Below are positions 50,776 to 59,841 of a DNA stretch of 64,000 nucleotides, piece by piece. The first letter of the stretch is position 1. The number at the start of each line of letters is the position of its first letter. The notes beneath the pieces were generated by a model. The model saw only the letters and a list, made by a program, of their open reading frames with translations. It ran no database searches and was not told the origin of the DNA. A program made the translations under genes and the position numbers. Source of the DNA: Rhodothermales bacterium (GTDB lineage: Bacteria; Bacteroidota; Rhodothermia; Rhodothermales; JANQRZ01); NCBI GenBank assembly GCA_028284265.1, contig JANQRZ010000024.1, positions 128,132-192,131 of the forward strand. The letters run 5' to 3'.

Positions 50776-53715
50776 ATGCCCGCCACCACGCCCCTCGCCG
50801 ACTTCGCTTCTGCTCTTCGCCCTCGACTCGCGGGCGACCTCTGCCTCGACCAGATGACGCGAGGCCTGTATGCTACCGATGCCTCGATGTATCAGATCGA
50901 GCCGGTCGGCGTGCTCCTGCCGCGCCACGCGGACGATGTGCAGGCTGCTATCGAAGAGGCCGCGCGGTTCGGTATCCCGGTGCTGCCGCGCGGGAGCGGA
51001 TCGAGTCTCGCCGGATCGGCGGTCGGGGCGGCGCTTGTGATCGACACCTCGCGGTGGCTCGATGGAGTCGGGGCCATTGACGTGGAGGCGAAGACGGTGA
51101 CGGTGCAGCCGGGCGTCGTGCTCGACCTGCTGAATGCGCGGCTCGCAGCGCACGGGCTGATGGTCGGGCCAGACCCGGCGTCGTCGTCCCGCGCCACGCT
51201 CGGCGGGATGGTCGGGACGAACGCGACGGGGACGCACTCGATTCGCTACGGGTCGGTCGTCGATCACGTCCGAGGCCTCGACGCTTTTCTGCCCGACGGC
51301 ACGGCGGTCACGTTCGCCGATCTCGACGATGCGGGCTGGCAGCACAAGCTGAAAAGTGGCGGGGCGGAGGGCGATCTCTACCGTCGTCTCGACCTTCTCC
51401 TCGCCGAGCACGGAGAGGCGGTCCGGCGCGACACGCCTGCGTGGTGGCGACGGGCAGGCGGCTACCGCCTCGAACGGTTGCTCAATAGCGGGGGAGATGG
51501 AGCCACATCGCGCAACCTCGCGCACCTCCTTTGCGGGAGCGAAGGCACGCTCGCTTTTACGACCTCCATCACCCTCGGTCTCGTCGACAAGCCGAAGCGG
51601 ACAGCGCTCGGGGTCGCGCATTTCGAGAGCCGCCGCGCCGCGCTCGAAGCCGTCGAGCCGATCCTCGAAACCGACCCGGCGGCCATCGAACTCTTCGACC
51701 GGATCGCGCTACACCGCGCCCGCGAGGTTGAGGAGTATCGACCCAAGCTCCACTTTGTTCAAGGCGATCCGGGAGCGTTGCTGATCGTCGAATACTACGG
51801 CGACACTGAGGCCGAACTCGCGGCGAAGCTCGATGAGCTTTCGCGAACGCTGGAGGGCGGCGTCATCACGCAGTGCCTCGTCGGCGCGCAGATCCGCGAT
51901 GTGTGGGACGTGCGGAAAGTCGGCCTCGGCCTCGCGATGAGCGCCCGGCTGCCGGTGCAGGCGCAGGCGTTTATCGAGGACGCCGCTGTCCCTGTGGCGA
52001 ACCTACCGGACTACATCACCCGGCTCGAAGGCGTCCTCGAACAGGAAGGTACCGATGCGATTGTGTACGCCCACGCTTCAGCGGGCTGTCTCCACGTCCG
52101 CCCCTTTCTCGACATCAAAGATGCTGCCGACATCGCGGCGATGGAGCGCATCACGGCGGCCTCGGCGGACCTCGTCAAAGAATACGGTGGGATCATCTCA
52201 TCGGAGCACGGCGATGGCCTCGCCCGAAGTTGGCTCGCGCCGAGTTTCTACGGCGCGGACCTCTACGCGGCCTACCGCGCTGTCAAAGACGCCTTCGATC
52301 CAGAGAGCCGCTTCAATCCGGGCCGTGTCGTTGAGGCCCCGCCGATGACGGAGCATCTCCGCTACGGTCCGACTTACGACACGATACCTGTGCTGTCCGA
52401 CCTCGACTTCGGACCCGGCGGGTTTGCGGCGGCGGCGGAGGCGTGCAACGGCAACGGACAATGCCGCAAGCGCGACGCCGGGACGATGTGCCCGAGCTTC
52501 ATGGTGACGAGGGAGGAGAAGGACTCGACACGGGGGCGGGCCAATGCACTTCGCCTCGCGCTCTCGGGTGCGCTCCCGCCCGAGGCGCTGACCGGGCCGG
52601 AGATGAAGGAGGTGATGGACCTCTGCATCTCATGCAAGGCCTGCAGGGCCGAGTGCCCGGCGTCGGTCGATATGGCGAAGCTCAAGGCCGCGTGGCAGCA
52701 CGAATACTGGAAGGCCAACCCGATGCCGCTGCGGACGAAGCTGCTGGCGAACCTTCCGCGCCTCGCCCGCCGCCTTGCCGGACCTCTCGCGCCGCTCGTC
52801 AACAGAGCCAGGTCGCTGAAGCCCGCCCACGCAACCCTCAAACGCCTCGGCCTCACAACCGAGCGTGCGCTACCGACTTTTGCTCGCGACCCTTTCGCCC
52901 CTCCGCGTTCCTCGGTTCCTGCGGACGCCCTCGGAAAGCTGTCCCCCTCGAAGGGGGGCAGTTCGGCGCAGCCGGGAGCGAAGCGACTGCAAGACGGACA
53001 GGGGGTCGTGCTCTACGCCGACACGTTCAATCGCTACATGGAGCCGGACGTGGCCCGATCAGCTCAAGTGGTACTTGAGGCGGCAGGCTTCGCCGTTGTC
53101 GTGCCGCCGTACCGATGCTGCGGGCGGACCTACCTCTCGAAAGGCATCCTCGATCAAGCCAAGAAGCTGGCTCGTGAGGCCATCGACACGCTTGCGCCAT
53201 ATGCCGAGGCCGGGCTGCCTATCATCGGGCTGGAGCCGAGTTGCGTGCTCACGCTTCGCGACGAGTTCCTCGCGTTCTTCCCCGACGACCCGAAGGCGCA
53301 GGCGGTGGCGAATGTGGCCGTCACGTTTGAGGAGTTCGTCGCCGCTGAAGCCAAGACTTTCGAGGCGCTGCCGTGGCGCGATGCGGGGCGGGTGTTACTT
53401 CACGGACACTGCCACCAGAAAGCGCTGAGTGGGATCGCGCCGAGTGTAGCCTGTCTGGAGACCGCCGGGTTCGAGGTCGAGTTCGTGGACGCCGGCTGCT
53501 GTGGGATGGCCGGGGCGTTCGGCTATGAGGCGGAGCACATTGACGTCTCGAAAGCGATGGCCGAGCGTGTCCTTGCGCCCGCCGTCCGTGCGACCGATGC
53601 TGCGACCTTCATTGCCGCCGCCGGGACCTCCTGCCGTGCGCAGATCGACGATACGACTGGACGTACAGCACAGCACCCCGCTGAGTTGATGCGGGACCTG
53701 CTCGGGCTAGGCTAG
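50776..53715 (+). CDS. FAD-linked oxidase fused to Fe-S subunit (D-lactate/2-hydroxyacid dehydrogenase-like)
   Basis: 979 residues. Residues 1-540 are a GlcD/Dld-type flavoprotein: PP-loop GIPVLPRGSGSSLAGSAVG and SSRATLGGMVGTNATGTHSIRYGSVVDHV, then SSEHGDGLARSWL. The rest is a GlpC/GlcF-like Fe-S part with two 4Fe-4S groups (CNGNGQCRKRDAG...CP near 557, CISCKACRAECPASVD near 617) and two CCG domains (YRCCGRTYLSKG, DAGCCGMAGAFGYEAEH). The fusion is like the Ydij/Dld-II proteins that oxidise D-lactate or D-2-hydroxyglutarate and pass electrons to quinone. ATG 50776 chosen over an earlier TTG. Confidence 0.92.
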   Translation: MPATTPLADFASALRPRLAGDLCLDQMTRGLYATDASMYQIEPVGVLLPRHADDVQAAIEEAARFGIPVLPRGSGSSLAGSAVGAALVIDTSRWLDGVGAIDVEAKTVTVQPGVVLDLLNARLAAHGLMVGPDPASSSRATLGGMVGTNATGTHSIRYGSVVDHVRGLDAFLPDGTAVTFADLDDAGWQHKLKSGGAEGDLYRRLDLLLAEHGEAVRRDTPAWWRRAGGYRLERLLNSGGDGATSRNLAHLLCGSEGTLAFTTSITLGLVDKPKRTALGVAHFESRRAALEAVEPILETDPAAIELFDRIALHRAREVEEYRPKLHFVQGDPGALLIVEYYGDTEAELAAKLDELSRTLEGGVITQCLVGAQIRDVWDVRKVGLGLAMSARLPVQAQAFIEDAAVPVANLPDYITRLEGVLEQEGTDAIVYAHASAGCLHVRPFLDIKDAADIAAMERITAASADLVKEYGGIISSEHGDGLARSWLAPSFYGADLYAAYRAVKDAFDPESRFNPGRVVEAPPMTEHLRYGPTYDTIPVLSDLDFGPGGFAAAAEACNGNGQCRKRDAGTMCPSFMVTREEKDSTRGRANALRLALSGALPPEALTGPEMKEVMDLCISCKACRAECPASVDMAKLKAAWQHEYWKANPMPLRTKLLANLPRLARRLAGPLAPLVNRARSLKPAHATLKRLGLTTERALPTFARDPFAPPRSSVPADALGKLSPSKGGSSAQPGAKRLQDGQGVVLYADTFNRYMEPDVARSAQVVLEAAGFAVVVPPYRCCGRTYLSKGILDQAKKLAREAIDTLAPYAEAGLPIIGLEPSCVLTLRDEFLAFFPDDPKAQAVANVAVTFEEFVAAEAKTFEALPWRDAGRVLLHGHCHQKALSGIAPSVACLETAGFEVEFVDAGCCGMAGAFGYEAEHIDVSKAMAERVLAPAVRATDAATFIAAAGTSCRAQIDDTTGRTAQHPAELMRDLLGLG

Positions 53716-54299
53716 AAGAGAAACACCGTCGCGCCGAGACGGAAGCCGAAGCGGTTGGCGGTCGGGCTGTCCACGCCTGCGTCGGAGCCGTAGAAGCTCG
53801 ACTGGACAAACCCCTCACCCGTCACGCCGACGCTCGGCGACACCATGTAGAGCAGCCCAAGGCTCGCGCCGAGCGCAACCCCGGAGGCGCGGAACTCCAG
53901 CGGGGGGGGGCCTTCGGGCGTGGCGAAGTCAGTGCTGGCCCGCGAGTAGCCCACGAGCGCGGTGACGAAGGGGTAAAAGGGGTGCTGCTCGCGCCCGAAG
54001 TAGTAGCTCACGTTCGGACCGATGGTGAGGATCGACGAGTCGGCCACGTTGCTCGACGTGTTCTCGTAGGCGAACGTGGTTCCGATGGCGAGGCGGTCGG
54101 CGAGGAAATACCCGAGGCGCGGGTCGAGGACGATGGCGCTCGTGCGACTGCCATCGGCGTTCGCCTGAAGGTCGCCGCCGAGGCGGGCAAAGCCGATGGT
54201 GCCGCCGACTTGCAGGGTGCCCCGGTCGAGCGGGAGACGTTGGGCGAGAGCGTTGGGTACGAAGAGGCCCGCAGCGAGAGCCAGAAGAATCAGGCGCAT
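53712..54299 (-). CDS. small outer-membrane beta-barrel-like protein
   Basis: 195 residues. Signal peptide MRLILLALAAGLFVPNALAQ, then alternating beta strands and a C-terminal phenylalanine (FRLGATVFLF), the usual plan for an eight-strand OmpA/OmpW-like barrel (FARLGGDLQAN, SSILTIGPNVSYYF, VALGASLGLLYMV). Overlaps the end of the convergent Fe-S dehydrogenase by 4 bp. Function unknown. Confidence 0.78.
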   Translation of the reverse strand: MRLILLALAAGLFVPNALAQRLPLDRGTLQVGGTIGFARLGGDLQANADGSRTSAIVLDPRLGYFLADRLAIGTTFAYENTSSNVADSSILTIGPNVSYYFGREQHPFYPFVTALVGYSRASTDFATPEGPPPLEFRASGVALGASLGLLYMVSPSVGVTGEGFVQSSFYGSDAGVDSPTANRFGFRLGATVFLF

Positions 54300-54457
54300 G
54301 AGGTGGCAGGGCGAGAGGGGCGGTGGAGAGAAGGTAAGGCTGCATTCGAGGGGCGGGCACCGAATGGGTCATCGGGAGTATGTTGCAGCGTCGGTCGCTT
54401 CGGCGTGCCGCCTAGGAACAGTTTCTCATCCCTTCTTCAGACCAACTCTCCACCGCC

Positions 54458-55063
54458 ATGCGAAGCACCGGGGCCATCGTCATCCTTGTTATCGTACTCG
54501 TGGTCGGCTTCGTCGGCTGCTCCGGGTGCGGGACCTACAACTCCCTCGTCAGCGCCGACGAGGTCGTGAACGCGCAGTGGGCGAACGTCGAAAGCCAGTA
54601 CCAGCGACGCGCCGATCTCATCCCGAACCTCGTCAACACCGTGCAGGGCGCGGCGGACTTCGAGAGCAACACGCTCCAAGCTGTCACTGAGGCGCGGACT
54701 CGCGCCGTCAACGTCACCCTCTCCGCTGAGGACCTCGACAACCCGGAGGCGCTCCAGCGATTCCAAGAGGCGCAGTCGCAACTTGGAGCCGCGACGGGCG
54801 CGCTCATCAACGCCGTCCGTGAGGACTATCCCGAACTCGGCGCGACCGACGCCTTCCGCGACCTTCAGGTTCAACTCGAAGGCACCGAGAACCGAATCGC
54901 CACCGAGCGCCGCCGGTATAACGAGGTCGCCAGCGGCTTCAACCGAACCGTTCGCTCCTTCCCGACGATGCTCTGGGCGGGCCTGTTCGGGTTCGACCGA
55001 CGTGCGCTGTTCGAGGCCGAGGCGGGAGCCGAGCAGGCCCCGACAGTAGACTTCGACAGCTAG
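54458..55063 (+). CDS. LemA family protein
   Basis: 201 residues: N-terminal helix (AIVILVIVLVVGFVGC) then LemA coiled helices (NSLVSADEVVNAQWANVESQYQRRADLIPNLVNTVQG, KETENRI-like EGTENRIATERRRYNEV). Probably anchored by its helix facing outwards. Pairs with the TPM protein downstream, as in most bacteria. An 11-bp hairpin separates the two. Confidence 0.94.
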   Translation: MRSTGAIVILVIVLVVGFVGCSGCGTYNSLVSADEVVNAQWANVESQYQRRADLIPNLVNTVQGAADFESNTLQAVTEARTRAVNVTLSAEDLDNPEALQRFQEAQSQLGAATGALINAVREDYPELGATDAFRDLQVQLEGTENRIATERRRYNEVASGFNRTVRSFPTMLWAGLFGFDRRALFEAEAGAEQAPTVDFDS

Positions 55064-55073
55064 TCTTCTCATC

Positions 55074-55105
55074 CGGCAGGGGCGCGGTACGCCTCGCCCC
55101 TGCCG
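55074..55105 (+). terminator. GC hairpin between lemA and the TPM gene
   Basis: Perfect 11-bp inverted repeat CGGCAGGGGCG (55074-55084) and CGCCCCTGCCG (55095-55105) with a 10-base loop, in the 52-bp gap between lemA and the TPM gene. No T-run, so an attenuator, RNA-processing or stabilising role is more likely than a full stop. Confidence 0.5.
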
Positions 55106-55115
55106 CTGCCACATT

Positions 55116-55892
55116 ATGCGTTTCTGCTTCTGGATGGTCCTTCTTGTGCTCGCCTTCGGCGGGTCGGCGGAGGCGCAGCGCATCCCGTCGCGCCCGTCGC
55201 CGTCCGAGGGGCTGGTGATCGACCGGGCCAGCTTGCTCTCGGCCTCGGAGCGGCAGGCGCTCAACCAGCGCCTCGTCGCCTTCGACGACTCGACCTCGAA
55301 TCAGATCATCGTCGTCATCCTCCCGAGCCTCGACGGAGCCGATCCGGGGCAGTTCGCTACCGAACTCGGCCAGCATTGGGGCGTCGGGCAAGGCGGTAAG
55401 GACAATGGCGTCGTGTTCCTAGTCTCGACCGGCGACCGGGAGGTGTTCATCGCCACCGGCTACGGGTTGGAGGGCGCAATTCCCGACGCCATCGCGGGGC
55501 GCATCGTGCGCAACATCGTCGTGCCGAGCTTCCGGCAGGGGCAGTTCTACGCGGGTATCTCGCGGGCGGTGGATGCGCTCATGGCTGCCGCTGAAGGCGA
55601 ATACACCGCTGAACCCTCGCGGGACGGCCCCGGCGACGGCGTGCCCTTCGCTCTCATCGTGATCCTCGCCATCATCTTGCTTGCCCTTGTGTGGCCGCGC
55701 GTCGATTCTGATGGGAAGGGGGGGCAGCGGCGACGTCGCTCTGGGATGCCGCCAGTGATTGTCTTCCCCGGTAGCTTCGGTGGCGGGCGGAGCCGCGGCG
55801 GTGGATTCGGTGGCGGAGGTTTTGGCGGGGGTGGCTTCGGTGGTTTCGGCGGCGGCGGGTTCGGCGGTGGTGGAGCCGGAGGAGGATGGTGA
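55116..55892 (+). CDS. TPM-domain protein with a glycine-rich tail
   Basis: 258 residues. Signal peptide, TPM domain (LVIDRASLLSASERQALNQ, NQIIVVILPSLDGADPGQFATELGQHWGVGQGGKDNGVVFLVS, REVFIATGYGLEGAIPDAIAGRI), one membrane helix (ALIVILAIILLALVWP) and a C-terminal tail of about 45 residues made of GGG[FRS] repeats (FGGGGFGGGGFGG). TPM proteins occur with LemA and are linked to membrane homeostasis. The glycine tail is a usual feature of this group and probably sits in the cytoplasm or periplasm according to topology. Confidence 0.9.
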   Translation: MRFCFWMVLLVLAFGGSAEAQRIPSRPSPSEGLVIDRASLLSASERQALNQRLVAFDDSTSNQIIVVILPSLDGADPGQFATELGQHWGVGQGGKDNGVVFLVSTGDREVFIATGYGLEGAIPDAIAGRIVRNIVVPSFRQGQFYAGISRAVDALMAAAEGEYTAEPSRDGPGDGVPFALIVILAIILLALVWPRVDSDGKGGQRRRRSGMPPVIVFPGSFGGGRSRGGGFGGGGFGGGGFGGFGGGGFGGGGAGGGW

Positions 55893-55893
55893 G

Positions 55894-56217
55894 ATGAGTC
55901 GATTCAAGGCCCTGCTTGATTATCACCGGGAGGACCCGGACGATCCGTTCGTTCGGTACGCCCTGGCCCAAGAGTACCTTCGGCTCGGCGAAACAAACAC
56001 GGCCCTCGGGTATTTCGAGGGCCTGATTGCCGATCACCCCGACTACCTCGGAACCTACTACCACCTCGGGAAGCTCTACGAAAGCCTGCGCCGGAAAGAC
56101 GACGCGCTCCGCACCTACCGCGATGGGATCAAGGTAGCCAAGCAGGCTTTTGACACCCACGCCCGCGCCGAGCTTCAGGGGGCGCTGCTCGAAGCCCAAG
56201 GCATCGGTTTTGAATAG
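55894..56217 (+). CDS. small TPR protein
   Basis: 107 residues. The TPR pattern covers the whole length (FVRYALAQEYLRLGETNTALGYFEGLIADHPD, GTYYHLGKLYESLRRKDDALRTYRDGIKVAK). No signal peptide; cytoplasmic. Starts 1 bp after the TPM stop and ends 1 bp before the LysM/RlpA start, so translation of three genes is coupled. Probably a scaffold in the envelope module. Confidence 0.85.
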   Translation: MSRFKALLDYHREDPDDPFVRYALAQEYLRLGETNTALGYFEGLIADHPDYLGTYYHLGKLYESLRRKDDALRTYRDGIKVAKQAFDTHARAELQGALLEAQGIGFE

Positions 56218-57405
56218 ATGACGTTCTCTCTCTCGCAGACCATCATTCGTACGCTTCGGCGGGCCACGCTTGCCGGTGCGCTGCTGCTGGTCGCGCTCCC
56301 GGCGCTGGCGCAAAATGAAGACATCTATGTGGTACAGCAGGGCGACACGCTGTTCAAGATCGCCCAAGCCAACGGGCTGACAGTAGAACAACTCAAGGCG
56401 ATCAATGGGTTGACCTCGAATATCCTCGGCATCGGACAGCAGCTCGCCTTAGCGCCGGGTCGGGTGGGGTGGACCGACGGTGAGCTTGCAGAGCTATCTG
56501 ACCCAGACGTACCGGAACCGTCCGATGGAGACCCGTCGCTCGACATTGAGCCGATGGAAGACCGCCCTGTGGTACTCGACCCGCCGGACCCGATTCCCGC
56601 CGGACCCGCTCCGCCGCCCCCGCCCCCGGCGGTGATCTCGCGCGTCCGCATCGGCGCGGGCGCGAGGGGGGAGGTAATCGCGCCACCGCCCGTGTCTTCC
56701 GGCGAGGCGGCCACGGTCCACGTCGTGCAAGCGGGGGAGACCCTGTTTATGATTTCCCGGCGCTACGGGATGACGGTGGACGAGCTACGGACCCGCAACG
56801 GATTGGAGTCGAACCTGTTGTCCGTCGGGCAAGAGCTGGTCGTTTCCGGTGAGGCTGCGCCGCCGCCCGTCACTGTTGCGCCCCTGCCGAGCACGCCCTA
56901 CAGGCTGACCGAAAGCACCGTCCCCGACGACCGCGTTCATGTCACCCGTCAAGGCGAGACGCTCTATACCGTCGCCGCCCGCTACGGCACGACGGTCACG
57001 GACTTGCTCACGCTCAACACGCTCACCACGGCTCCGCTCCCGGCGGGTACCCTCGTCGCTCTACCGGACTCTTCCGCCGAGCGCTACTACCGCACCCCGG
57101 CTCCGATTCCGCCTGCCGACGAGACCGGCCTCGCGCTCGTCTATCCCAATTCGTACCGGGGCCGCGAGACTATCAGCGGCGAACCCTATGATCCCAACGC
57201 GCTCACGGCGAGCCACCGGACGCTACCGTTCGGGACGATGCTCCACGTCCTGTTGCCTGCCCGAGAACGCGCCGTGCTCGTCCGCGTTAACGACCGGGGG
57301 CCGGTCAGCGAAGGTTTTCTGATCGAACTGTCCGAGGCGGCTGCCGACGCGCTCGGGCAGGACCGGGGCGCCGCCGAGCGCGTCGAACTGCGCGTGATTC
57401 GATAG
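56218..57405 (+). CDS. RlpA-like septal ring lytic transglycosylase with three LysM domains
   Basis: 395 residues. Signal peptide (LAGALLLVALPALAQ), LysM 1 (YVVQQGDTLFKIAQANGLTVEQLKAING, about 37-80), a Pro/Asp-rich linker (120-160), LysM 2 (HVVQAGETLFMISRRYGMTVDELRTRNG, about 165-210), LysM 3 (HVTRQGETLYTVAARYGTTVTDLLTLN, about 240-285) and a C-terminal double-psi beta barrel (FGTMLHVLLPARERAVLVRVNDRGPVSEGFLIELSEAAADALG). The DPBB retains the NDRGP motif of RlpA with its catalytic Asp. LysM domains bind peptidoglycan. E. coli RlpA has a SPOR domain instead, so this is a LysM-targeted variant. Confidence 0.9.
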   Translation: MTFSLSQTIIRTLRRATLAGALLLVALPALAQNEDIYVVQQGDTLFKIAQANGLTVEQLKAINGLTSNILGIGQQLALAPGRVGWTDGELAELSDPDVPEPSDGDPSLDIEPMEDRPVVLDPPDPIPAGPAPPPPPPAVISRVRIGAGARGEVIAPPPVSSGEAATVHVVQAGETLFMISRRYGMTVDELRTRNGLESNLLSVGQELVVSGEAAPPPVTVAPLPSTPYRLTESTVPDDRVHVTRQGETLYTVAARYGTTVTDLLTLNTLTTAPLPAGTLVALPDSSAERYYRTPAPIPPADETGLALVYPNSYRGRETISGEPYDPNALTASHRTLPFGTMLHVLLPARERAVLVRVNDRGPVSEGFLIELSEAAADALGQDRGAAERVELRVIR

Positions 57406-57531
57406 GCGGGATGGATGAGGTTGCTGCGGTAGGGGATTAGCAATAGCGCGTGTGAAATTAGGCTGAACGGAAAACGCGCTCCGGCGTATTATTTCCCGAT
57501 CCGCTTGTCCCTACACCCATCTCTCTTTGCT

Positions 57532-58245
57532 ATGGCTACGCTCACGCCCTCCGAAATGACCATCCTCGTCGTGGACGATGAGGAAGATGTCGTCGAGATC
57601 ATCAGTCACTTTTTGCGCCAAGAGGGCTTCAACGTGCTCACGGCCCACGACGGCGAAGCCGCGCTGGAGCAGGCTACGCAAAACATCGACCTCGTCGTGC
57701 TCGACGTGATGCTGCCCGGCCTCGATGGGTTCGAGGTGGCGCGCCGCCTGCGGGGCCGCGTCGAGACCGAGATGATCCCGATTCTTTTTCTCACGGCGAA
57801 GGTCGAGGAGGAGGACCAGATCGAGGGGCTGATGGCCGGGGGCGATGCCTACCTCACCAAGCCGGTCAGTCCGCAGGTCATTCTCGCCAACGCCCGCGCC
57901 GTCCTCCGCCGCACCGGCACCGAGGAGAGCCACATTCTCACGGTCAACGACCTGATGATCTACGAGGACGAGTACCGCGCCACCCTCAGCGGCGACGACC
58001 TCGGCCTGACGCTGACCGAGTTCGAACTGCTGCGCTATCTCGTCCGCCATCCCCGTAAGGCGTTCACCCGGCAGCAACTCCTAGAGACCATCTGGAAGGA
58101 CGCGATGATGGTCACCGAGCGCACCGTGGACGCCCACATCAAGAACCTCCGCGAGAAGCTCGGCGATTTCGCCAAGCACATCCAGACCGTCCGCGGCGTC
58201 GGCTACCGCTTCGTCGAGGAGGAGCCGGAGGAGGAAGAGGTGTAG
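57532..58245 (+). CDS. response regulator, OmpR/PhoB family
   Basis: 237 residues. Receiver domain with acidic pocket D15-D16, phospho-acceptor D58 (VVLDVMLPG) and the lysine in LTKPVSP; winged-helix output with FTRQQLLETIWKDAMMVTERTVDAHIKNLREKLG and the final VRGVGYRF. An acidic tail EEEPEEEEV ends it. ATG 57532 starts MATLTPSEMTILVVDD. It is followed 64 bp later by its sensor kinase with a hairpin in the gap. Confidence 0.95.
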   Translation: MATLTPSEMTILVVDDEEDVVEIISHFLRQEGFNVLTAHDGEAALEQATQNIDLVVLDVMLPGLDGFEVARRLRGRVETEMIPILFLTAKVEEEDQIEGLMAGGDAYLTKPVSPQVILANARAVLRRTGTEESHILTVNDLMIYEDEYRATLSGDDLGLTLTEFELLRYLVRHPRKAFTRQQLLETIWKDAMMVTERTVDAHIKNLREKLGDFAKHIQTVRGVGYRFVEEEPEEEEV

Positions 58246-58252
58246 TTCAGCG

Positions 58253-58293
58253 GGCAGCGAGCAGTAGGCAGACCTTTACTCCTGCTCGCTGCC
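58253..58293 (+). terminator. perfect hairpin between response regulator and kinase genes
   Basis: GGCAGCGAGCAG (58253-58264) and CTGCTCGCTGCC (58282-58293) form a perfect 12-bp stem around a 17-base loop. The T-content after it is modest (TGTTGCTTTCTG). It could reduce kinase expression relative to the regulator (attenuation) or shield the transcript from 3' decay. Confidence 0.55.
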
Positions 58294-58309
58294 TGTTGCT
58301 TTCTGATCC

Positions 58310-59806
58310 ATGAGTCGTTTCAAAGACCTCCAGAGCTTGCTGCTACCGCGCCGTGCCTCAACGCAGACGTGGATGATGTTGACGTTCGCCCTGTTCGTGG
58401 GGGCGGCAGTGGCGTTGGTTGGGCTGTACGCCTTCCTCGTGCTGCGTGGTCAGGTGCAGGACGCGGCCCGCGAGACGCTCCGCGTGCAGGCCCGCTACCT
58501 CGCCGCCCAACTCGAAACGGTCGAGGACAGTGAGGTGCTTTTCGAGACCATCCAGCGGACGAGCACGGCCACGCCCTACCGCATCGGGGTTGCCCGAGCG
58601 GACTCACTCGTGTGGGAGATGGCCGACGGACGCATCCTCACCGACCGGACGTTCCTCGATCAGCCCGAAGTACAGCAGGCGCTCCGCAACGGGTTCGGGT
58701 ACGACGAGCGGACGGGCAACCTCGGCCCGGTGCTCTACGTCGCCCACTACAGCCCGGTCTCCGGCTACGTCGTCCGCATCGGGCAACCGGCTCCGCCGCT
58801 ATTGACCGTCGTGCAGCGGATGCAGGCGACGCTCATTATCGGGATGACGCTGGCGCTGGTGCTTGCGCTGATCGGGGCGTGGATCGCGGCGCTGCAGGTG
58901 ACGCGCCCGCTCAAGGCGATCTCACAGAGCGCTCGCCGCATCAACGAGGGCGACCTCGACCGCGAGATCGTCGTCCGCACCCGCGCCGCCGAGGTGCAGG
59001 ACCTCGCCGGAAGCCTTAACTCGATGGCCGAGCGCTTCCGGCAGGACATCTACGAGTTGCAGCGCGTGGCTCGCATCCAGAACGAGTTCATCGGCAACGT
59101 CAGTCACGAGGTCAAGAACCCCATCTTCGCGGTCGGCGGCTACCTCGAAGCACTCGACGCCGCCGATCTGCCGGACGCGCAGCGGCAGAAGTACGTCGCC
59201 AAGGGGCTGCTGAACCTCCAGCGGCTCAACAACCTGTTCGGCGACCTCATCGAGATCGCCAAGCTGGAGTACCGCGAAGATTCGATCCGCCCCGAGGTGT
59301 TCGAGCTTCAGGACTTGATCGACGAGATCGGCGAGATGCTGGAGCCGAAGGCCGAGGACAAGGGCCTCGACCTCGCCTACGACAACCGCCCCGTTGAGGT
59401 GTGGGCCGACCGAAGCCGCATCCGGCAGGTGCTCACCAACCTCATCGACAACGCGATCTCCTACTCCGAGACCGGCAGCGTGAAGTGCCGGATGCGCCGC
59501 CACCGCGACAAGGTCCGCGTCGAGGTCGTCGACACCGGGCGCGGCATCGCCGAGGACCACCTCGACCGCATCTTCGAGCGGTTCTACCGCATCGACGCCG
59601 CCCGCAGCCGGGCGCAGGGCGGGACCGGCCTCGGCCTCGCCATCGTAAAGCAGATTTTGCAGGCCCACGGCGAGGCGATCCACGTCGAGAGCACCGCCGG
59701 GCGCGGCACCCGCTTCTGGTTCGAGCTACCCCTCGCCGAGTCCGTCCCCGAGCAGCGCGGCGTCGCCAACGAGACGTTCGGCGAGGATGTCGAGGTCGTA
59801 CTTTGA
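58310..59806 (+). CDS. sensor histidine kinase, PhoR-like
   Basis: 498 residues. Helix 1 (MMLTFALFVGAAVALVGLYAFLVL), an extracytoplasmic sensor of about 110 residues, helix 2 (LIIGMTLALVLALIGAWIAAL), HAMP, then the DHp with phospho-acceptor H266 in NVSHEVKNPIFAVGG and an HATPase_c with N box NLIDNAISYS, G1 DTGRGI, F box FERFYRI and G2 GGTGLGLAIV. A complete class I sensor kinase that should phosphorylate the upstream regulator. Stimulus unknown. Confidence 0.95.
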   Translation: MSRFKDLQSLLLPRRASTQTWMMLTFALFVGAAVALVGLYAFLVLRGQVQDAARETLRVQARYLAAQLETVEDSEVLFETIQRTSTATPYRIGVARADSLVWEMADGRILTDRTFLDQPEVQQALRNGFGYDERTGNLGPVLYVAHYSPVSGYVVRIGQPAPPLLTVVQRMQATLIIGMTLALVLALIGAWIAALQVTRPLKAISQSARRINEGDLDREIVVRTRAAEVQDLAGSLNSMAERFRQDIYELQRVARIQNEFIGNVSHEVKNPIFAVGGYLEALDAADLPDAQRQKYVAKGLLNLQRLNNLFGDLIEIAKLEYREDSIRPEVFELQDLIDEIGEMLEPKAEDKGLDLAYDNRPVEVWADRSRIRQVLTNLIDNAISYSETGSVKCRMRRHRDKVRVEVVDTGRGIAEDHLDRIFERFYRIDAARSRAQGGTGLGLAIVKQILQAHGEAIHVESTAGRGTRFWFELPLAESVPEQRGVANETFGEDVEVVL

Positions 59807-59841
59807 GTCGCTTCGCTCCCTGTCGTTTGTGAAGAGGTAGG

